DNA from: Lumnitzera littorea
Lineage: Eukaryota; Streptophyta; Magnoliopsida; Myrtales; Combretaceae
Assembly: GCA_024138015.1 (NCBI GenBank)
Contig: JAMXBB010000011.1
Span: 68,144,749 to 68,208,748 of the forward strand
Direction of reading: 5' to 3'
Length of the DNA stretch: 64,000 nt
This document shows, one piece after another, positions 57,207 through 64,000 of this stretch. Positions within the stretch are counted from its first letter, which is position 1, and every line of letters begins with the position of its first letter. The notes beneath the pieces were generated by a model that saw only the letters and a program-made list of their open reading frames with translations, was not told where the DNA came from and did not search any database. The position numbers and the translations under genes were made by a program.

Positions 57207-57211
57207 CTTAC
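57207..57211. repeat. Target-site duplication CTTAC (left)
   Basis: CTTAC immediately before the LTR start; identical to 59611-59615. Confidence 0.9.
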
Positions 57212-59610
57212 TGTCGAGCCTGATATTTCGATTTTCTTTTATTTAAAATTAATTTCTCATTTCCTGATTAATATTAAACCCTAACTCATTTAATATTAAT
57301 CTTTAACTAAAGAAATTGAGAAATTCTGGTTTTTTTTTTATTTGAAAATAATTCTTGGAGTCGCCACCCAACTGGAGTCGGGAAAAAGGAAAGAAACCAT
57401 AATCAATTAGGTGGATTGATTATGATTTAGCTACCGGTCTTTTATTTCAATTTTAATGAAGAACCAGAGTGTTCCAAATTCGAAGGCTAATCTATTAAAC
57501 CCTAACGGCTACCACTATTTATTTACCGAAATCAGGATTATTTATTTTTTTATAATATTAAAAAAATAAATAAATAAATAAAAATCAAAAGAAAAATAAA
57601 ACTAAGTTTCTACATATTTTATCGTCGCCCCGAAGGTGCCTACATAACCACTAGTCGGGATCAGACAATCGTAGTTTTTTAAAATAATTTTAGTGTATTA
57701 ATTGATTTTAATTTTGAAAACTGCCCAAGTTTACGTTTTAATTTATTCAATTTATAAAAAAAAAAATCTAAAAAAGGTCCTAACTCTTGAGTGTTGTTAC
57801 TTTATAAAAAAATTCACTAAAAGTCCTAAAATTTTTAAAGGGATTTATTTTATTAATTTTTTATTTTTTAAAAAAACTACTTTCTATATGATGAACCCTT
57901 AAATAAGATCAAATTCTAACAAAAATAACCAATCCTAACAATTTCTAAACTAATATATATATAACTTTCTACTAAAAAATAATCCATATGATACCCCTAT
58001 ATAATAACTAATACTAAAATATATCACTATTTATTAAATAAACCTTCAATTAAATCAATATAATCTAATTAATCCTCAATCTACATAATCAATAAAACTA
58101 AGACGCTTTAGTTAACAACTATTCACATAAAATAATAAAAATCTCTTAAAACTAAAAATCTAAATGATAATAGCAATATGAACAAACAAATAAAAGGAAT
58201 CAAAATTGTAAGAAAATACTTGGACTTCATGTTTGCATCCTCAATGCGATTGGATTTACGACGTATTTGTTCAAGGGGGCCTACTGTAGGGTTACGATAG
58301 TATTAGTCATGGACAAAGGAATTTGGACGTATGTTGAGCAATGAAGTGATGAACTTTTGTCGAGCGTGATACTGCTTGCAATCAGGTGTGTGCGAGAGTG
58401 TTCTGTACTCGGTCTTTGTGCAATCTGCAGCAGTGTGACGTTGGTCAAGCTGAAGATTCGCCGGAGTTATGTCGTTGTTGTTGGTGGACTAATTGTGGCG
58501 TGGAGTATAGTCAAAGAGTAGCAGCAGTTGTTGAAGAAAACAGTGGCGATCAGTATGCGTGGTGACGTAAAGTGCTGCCGTAAACTGGGATGGCGTCAGG
58601 TCCTGCACAAGTTGGAGTGTTTGGGCGTATTCGGTGCAGATTGGTCATCTGGTCGACGAAGGGGCTTGACTTCGAATCGAGATTGGATTTTGGATTGGCT
58701 TCGTTTAGGGTATTGGTCTCACGTGGAATCACGTTTGGGAATTGCTAGAGATTTGGTTGTGGAGTTAGCGTCAGGCTTGTATGGTAGGGGACTTCATTGT
58801 GTCAGACGTTTAGGGAATTGGATCAGGTGAAGTTGGATTGTTGTTTGTCAGATTGTGGATGGAGCTTCAGATAGGAGGCTGTTGGGGAATTGTTGGATTG
58901 TGGATCAGCTTGGAATGTCAGACGAAAGACTTGCGTGGACTTCGGATTGTGGAATTGAGTTCGAAAATTTGGATAGATGACTTCGGATTTGGGAATTGGA
59001 TGCTGGGAAGTTGTGAAAGTGGATTGCAACTTTTTTTTTTTTATTGTATGTGTGTATTTATATAATCCAAACAAAATCATATCAAATCATATCTATTGTG
59101 TCTAATTAAATAATTAAACTAGATCCAAATTAATTCAAATCTGATTTAATAAAATCAAACTAGATTTAAATGATTTTAATTAAATATGAATCCCGTTTTC
59201 TCTCACTTTTCTAAAATATAGAAAAACAAAAGACATACGTGCCTGCTGAAACTCGAACCTAAAACCTCAAATTAAATTTAATCCAATACTCCAATACTTA
59301 TTCGTTAGGCTGTTGGCCTATGCCTTGACATTCAGTATAATTAAATTGTACTTAAACTACCTGATTCACTAAAGTAATTTTTTGAACTAAGCTAAAGCTA
59401 AAAGTAAAACTAAAACTAAAACTATTTGTTCTTAATCTACAAAATTTTTATAATTTTTCCTTTCATTATTATTATTATTTTTTTTTTGTATTTTCATCAT
59501 TTTTAATTTTATTTTATTTTTTTGAATTAAGACCCTTTTTGTAAAATAAAATAAAATCAAATCAAATAAAAAAAATAGGATTACAAAAGAGCAAAAATTA
59601 GGTGTCTATA
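57212..59610 (-). mobile_element. Solo Tat/Ogre-like LTR
   Basis: 2399 bp, on the plus strand TGTCGAGCCTG ... GTGTCTATA, flanked on both sides by CTTAC. The terminal CA has become TA. A complete LTR with target duplication and no internal sequence is the product of unequal recombination between the two LTRs of one element. It carries the tRNA-like block at 59249-59325, a minus-strand TATA (TATATAAATAC) at ~59050, and the GTCGCCCCGAAGGTGCC block at 57624. Open frames at 58528-59080 lie in its GC-richer part and are not supported as genes. Confidence 0.93.
59249..59325 (-). promoter_or_regulatory. tRNA-like A/B-box block inside the LTR
   Basis: The minus strand reads GGCCAACAGCCTAACGAATA, then ~45 bp later TTAGGTTCGAGTTTCAGC. 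The copy in the B LTR (38475-38545) reads GCCAACAGTCTAACGGATAA and TTAGGTTCAAATCTTGG. GGTTCRANTC is a Pol III B-box and the first segment resembles a D-arm A-box. This may be a captured tRNA-derived sequence; function is not shown. Confidence 0.45.
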
Positions 59611-59615
59611 CTTAC
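59611..59615. repeat. Target-site duplication CTTAC (right)
   Basis: Matches 57207-57211 exactly. Confidence 0.9.
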
Positions 59616-62017
59616 TATCACAGCTAAGACATATACTAAGGCCTCCAAGTGTCCTTAAATAATACTTGAAAGTGTGGTGAAGCACTGACCCTACTTACTT
59701 GGACATGTCATGCTTAACAATATTAATGGTTGATTTTGTCCACTTCAATTGTTCCCTACATATTCAATATAGTTACTTTAATTTTATTAAATATAAAGTT
59801 AAATAAGTTCATTTTAATAATTTAAGTATTGGTATGACTTATCTCTAGTGAGTGGTGTAAGCTTTGTATTAAGTTCCAACTTGCTGTTCAAGTCTCTGAA
59901 CAAAGTTTTGAAAGCTTACCTAATACCAAGTTTTGATCTTAGAACCTTCTAATCAAGTTTCTGAGATTATTCCTATTATACCCTTGCTCCAACTAACTCT
60001 CTAAATAAGACTCTAAAGTCATTTCCACCAAGCATTTTATACCAACCAATCCTTGAATTAAGTTCCGAAGTTATTTTGACTACATTTCTTATTAGCTCTC
60101 TCTAACTCTCTAAAGATATCTCTAAAGTGATTTCATCCAAGCCTTTTAAATCGACCAACCCTCTAGTCAAGTCTCTAAAATCAATATAATCATCCTTCTT
60201 TTGCCAAACAACTCTTTAAACAAGGCTCCAACATATTTAGAGTGAAAGTCCTTTTGTTCACCAATCTTCTAAACATATCTCTAAAATTATCACAACCATG
60301 TTTCTTTTACCAAATATTGTCCTAATCAAGACTCTAACATGGTCATAATCAAGATCCTTATGCCAGCCAACCAACCTTTTAGTCAAGTATATGAACCAAG
60401 AATTTAAGTCATTCTTTTTTCAGATCAACTATCTAAAGAACTCTTTGAATAGGATTTATATGCATGTTCGCTCTAAGTGACTCACTTTAGTATCTCTTTT
60501 CAGATTACAAGCATGATAACTCATAATCACACAGCAGGTTCATTAGACCCATGATCACTACATCACTTAAACTCCCTAAGTCCTCATATTTTCCCCTTGA
60601 TGTATGTAGTCCACAATTAATGATTTATGTATATCTTAGATTCCTTTCGGTCCAATTAACCAGATCACTTTCCCCAGTAATATATAACACCAATAAGCTC
60701 TAGAAATGGTACAAGTAGGTTTCTTTAGATTTAATTGCACAAAATGTCCGAAAATAGCAATTTTTTATCAAATTTATAGGCTTAATAATTACAAAAAATC
60801 ATAGAAAATATTTTTGGCCGAAAAATTTTCATAGGATTCATACATGCAGTATAGGAAAGTTCCATAAAAAATTTGGTTTCAAAACAACAACATCAGGGTT
60901 ATTTAAAACAACTTCAAAAATTGATCGATTTTGTGCAATCTCTTAAGGAGGTCATAAATCCATTTAAAATTTTTACAATCTAATATTTTTCCCTAAAAGT
61001 ACATATAAAAATACTTCAAAATAAATTTTTTCATAATTTTTGGAATTAATTTATTATTTTTACAAAATTTAGTAAAATTGGACTAAAATCTTGACTTACT
61101 GGAAAACTACCATCCCACTACCACCACCTTATCAGCAACCTTGGGTGTTAGCACCTCTATCTCCCAATGGTGGTGGTTCTCTTCTAGATATGGCCTAGAC
61201 CCGTGCCCTAGATTCTTGCTCGGTTCATATAGTGCTGATTCTTGATTTTTCCTAGAATTTTCTTTCCATGTTTTTCCCTTTCCTAGATTTTTCCTAGCTT
61301 TATTAAGAACTTTTTGATGTTTTGGGAGAAATTGGTGATGATTCCAAAGTTTTTAAGGTCCAAAATGATTTCTCTCACTCGATTTTAGACTTAAATACTC
61401 CTAATCTCCCAAATGCTAGGTGTCTTAATGCTAATTTCTTGAATCCACACCTATCCTTGCTATGTCCATGCCTGTATCAAGATGATTTCACCTGTTTTGT
61501 TATTTTTTATCAATTTTTATGATTTTTCTTATAATTAATTGGTTAATTATACTTAGTTTAGAGTATTTTAAGCATTTCTTAGGTATACAAATATATATAA
61601 TAATTATAACCAAAGCATTCATACTATATTTATATGTTATTTTAGGTCACTTTATAATTTTTCTATCCAAATAATTTATCTCTAATGTTTGATTATTTTT
61701 CGTTACCTAATTTACATGTTTACACATGGTAAATTACAATATAGTATAATTTGGTAAAATTATCTAGTTTTAGCTATAATAATATTATTTTATTATATTC
61801 CCATATTTCGAACTCATGACATATCATTGTTTAACTTCTAGGACTCACACGTAAAGCATTACCCTAATCGGTTAACTTCCATATGCACTATAAATTATTA
61901 GCTCGAAATAACTACATGAAACTACGAGGCTCATAACCTATAAACATTAGGTTTGATAAAGCACTATCTCTAAACCTAAAACTACTAAACCCTAAGAAAA
62001 GATGCAGTTTTCTACTA
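59616..62017 (+). mobile_element. Tekay/Del-like LTR fragment, right part, and flank
   Basis: Continuation of the sequence split by the solo LTR. At 59870-60420 it contains degenerate repeats of CCAACC.A.CTTCTAA.CAAG followed by TCTCTAAA.T.AT. The stretch 60740-60980 has TTGGCCGAAAAATTTTCATA and AAAAAATTTGGTTTCAAAA, typical of such LTRs. At 61120-61220 there is a GC-richer CCACTACCACCACC segment. The boundary to the next DNA is unclear. The open frame at 61322-61522 is unsupported. Confidence 0.35.
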
Positions 62018-62125
62018 CTAAAACCTTACACTAATGGCTATGTTCTACAAATGAAGAGGAAAATGCAACTTTTTATGGTGCAGGTGCCAGCATCCAAACA
62101 CTAAGAGGCATAGCATCCGAACAAT
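62018..62125. repeat. Dispersed repeat, copy 2
   Basis: CTACTACTAAAACCTTACAC, then TAATGGCTATGTTCTACAAA, then TGAAGAGGAAAATGCAAC. This matches 48988-49095. Confidence 0.65.
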
Positions 62126-64000
62126 GGATCCTCTTTGATTTAGTCATGTTAATAAGTTATTACGGTGATATTATTTGAATTTTTTATACCTTGTATAGAG
62201 GGAATAAGTCTAACGTCAGGATATGAATGTGATGAGGTAGGGTAATGTCTCTTTCTAAATGTCTCTAGTGAATGGAATTTGACCCAAGGATGATGATTCT
62301 TATGAGATACATTTCTATAGATTCCAATGATAGGTGAGTCACTTGATATCTTGGTTATGATCGTTGAGATTGATATTTAGCATGATGTTTAGTGAGTAAA
62401 CCTCGAAGTGCTCAACCTTATCATTTACCTAGGGCTCATCTTAACTGCTCAAGACCATGGGATGTTCATTGCCCCATAGAACATCAATTTGTGGTAGGGC
62501 TTCGTCCTAAGGTAAGTGTATAGAGGTATGGCCTGAGGTTAGCAATTCGTGTTAGCGGGTTGTGTCTCGTGTCCCTAATCATATAGAATTCATGTTAGTG
62601 CTAAAAACTTGTGAAATTGAGTAGAGATCATAAATAATTAAGTTACAAATGTAATCGTGTTTATTCATGTTCTAATCATGTCCTCTTATCATGTACCATG
62701 TCGTGTCTCATATTTTCTCTCTACAAATGTGCAAATAATTGAATCATGCCATATCATGTCATGTTCCATGTTATCATATCGTGTCAGCAATTGTCAACTC
62801 TACGTAGCCTACCACTTACTCGGTTGGAAGGGTAAAAGGCTATAGCCAATGTTTTTCTAAACTATCAAGGCATGTAAGCAAGCCATAGAGTAGTTACTCA
62901 ACACAAGCAAAGCGATCCCCCTGTCTTAGGGCCTTAACAGGGGTATAAATAGGTTGTTCGATATCTCCTATAAGTGGAGGGGGGAAGAGTTTCTTTGGTA
63001 TTGTTTAAAGAAGCAAGTAGCAAGGCAAGATCACCTTCCCTCTTGTTTTTAGAATTACAAGTATTACCAACCATTAGCAAGTGGTTCCAAAGGCCATATT
63101 TAGGATTTTGTAAGTGGCTTTCACATGCCACTTATACAAAGGGTATGAAATATTGATGGTGATTTTTCATCTAGCTCAATATTGGACTTCCATAGGCCTG
63201 CAAAATAGTAAAATTGATGGAATGGGCATTGAAGTTTCCTTAGGCATGGCTACGTTGATCCTTTAATTGGTCGCTAACCATTTTGAAGTAAGAAGAAGTC
63301 CATAAGGTAGAGTCAGTGTGTAATCACCTACATTACAGCTACTTGAGTGTTGCTATTTATACTTGTGGTCTGTGAGGTCTTGATTGGCTTAAGTGACTAA
63401 GCATAGGGCCTAAATGGTTGCCATTGGTAAGGCATGGGCCTAACGTGATAGTCTAGTGATGGGCTTGCTTGCATCTTGCTCCATGGTCATCCCTTTACAT
63501 TTAATACATGCTAACTCCATGAGCCTCTAAGGAATGGGGAGTTTTGACTAGCGTAAGATGCTCAAGCACCGAGTGCCTCTTTAGTTAGAGGGTATATCCT
63601 TTCTTCATGCTAAGCTTAGGCCATCGTATAAGACTTTTTAGGCTTTGATACCCCAATCGATAATTAACCATCAATAGACTAGATTTAGGATATGAATACT
63701 TACATACTTAAAACTTATTTGAGACTTATTCTTTGTATATTATAGATTTTTAATTATAGGATATCTTATGATTTATGAATATATGATATGCATATTACCA
63801 TAAACCTAAACTTGTAAAATGTTGCTAATACATATAATTTATGTTGATAAATATAATAAAAATTTAACCATGTTGGCTTAAGTTATGACTTATTATTTAT
63901 GGCCAATATTCAATCAGAGAGTTAAGTATATTTGAAGTCCCCAATTTAAGTTACTTTCATGGTTTACATTATTGTATATTGTTATTAGTTTGTATATTAT
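62126..64000. other. Anonymous DNA
   Basis: No gene was recognised. At 62660-62790 there is a cluster of ATCATGTC, CGTGTC and CATGTC words, a simple-motif repeat often seen in plant LTR and hAT elements. The open frames at 62657-63156 show no motif. The last 300 bases are AT-rich. Confidence 0.4.

Noticed and set aside
58528..59080. Overlapping open frames on both strands (up to 100 codons)
   Set aside because: They lie inside the solo Tat LTR, in its GC-richer part, and are not shared as open frames with other LTR copies.
59249..59325. A true tRNA gene
   Set aside because: Only A- and B-box-like words are present. There is no acceptor or anticodon stem, and the block is internal to a repeated LTR.
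61322..61522. 66-codon open frame starting with MGEIGDDSKVF
   Set aside because: Short, no recognisable domain, located in LTR-like decayed DNA.

Overview
The window looks like nuclear DNA of a flowering plant, from a repeat-rich, gene-poor (probably heterochromatic) region. It is very AT-rich with long poly-A/poly-T runs, and there is no bacterial-style gene packing. Every coding signal I could recognise belongs to a transposable element. I found no intact host gene, rRNA, tRNA gene, CRISPR array or organelle insert. Almost all coding relics are broken by stops and frameshifts. The differences I could check at conserved sites are mostly C-to-T or G-to-A, as expected for old methylated repeats. 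No new cellular system is evident; the points of interest are retrotransposon architecture and how copies were nested and fused.

Three LTR-retrotransposon groups dominate. (1) A Tat/Ogre-like Ty3-gypsy family with ~2.4 kb LTRs (TGTAGACACC ... GGCTCGACA) and a tRNA-Arg-type primer site. It has an extra ORF1 before gag, two RNase H domains, and a long 3' untranslated region carrying 86-bp and ~45-bp tandem repeats. Copies: an LTR end at 1-887 (+); element A at 11623-22788 (+); an LTR plus 3'UTR at 29244-33424 (-); element B from ~48988 down to 36151 (-); and a solo LTR at 57212-59610 (-) with target duplication CTTAC. (2) A chromovirus-like family with ~860-890 bp LTRs (TGAT ... ATCA) and a tRNA-iMet-type primer site: H (890-2280, -), D (6700-~8773, +), E (RT-RNase H-integrase, 33425-36150, +), and the compact gag-only element C (43465-46967, +), which is nested inside element B. 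(3) An Athila-like relic on the minus strand (~49380-56120) with gag, protease and a tRNA-Asp primer site.

Layout from left to right: Tat LTR end; H; two diverged copies of a ~1.1-1.25 kb repeat block around a fold-back element (2286-5985); D; anonymous DNA (8774-11622); element A; anonymous DNA with a MITE (24444-24873); a decayed hAT transposase with its BED finger (27455-29225, -); Tat LTR/3'UTR fused to chromovirus pol E; element B split by C; the Athila relic; a probable Tekay/Del-type LTR (56124 on) split by the solo Tat LTR; then anonymous DNA to the end.

The order of events can be partly read. C inserted into B. The solo-LTR parent inserted into the Tekay-like LTR. Several sharp junctions (33424/33425, 48988, 38615, 22788) are illegitimate-recombination or deletion scars. 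All functional statements rest on motif recognition by eye; no alignment or database search was run.
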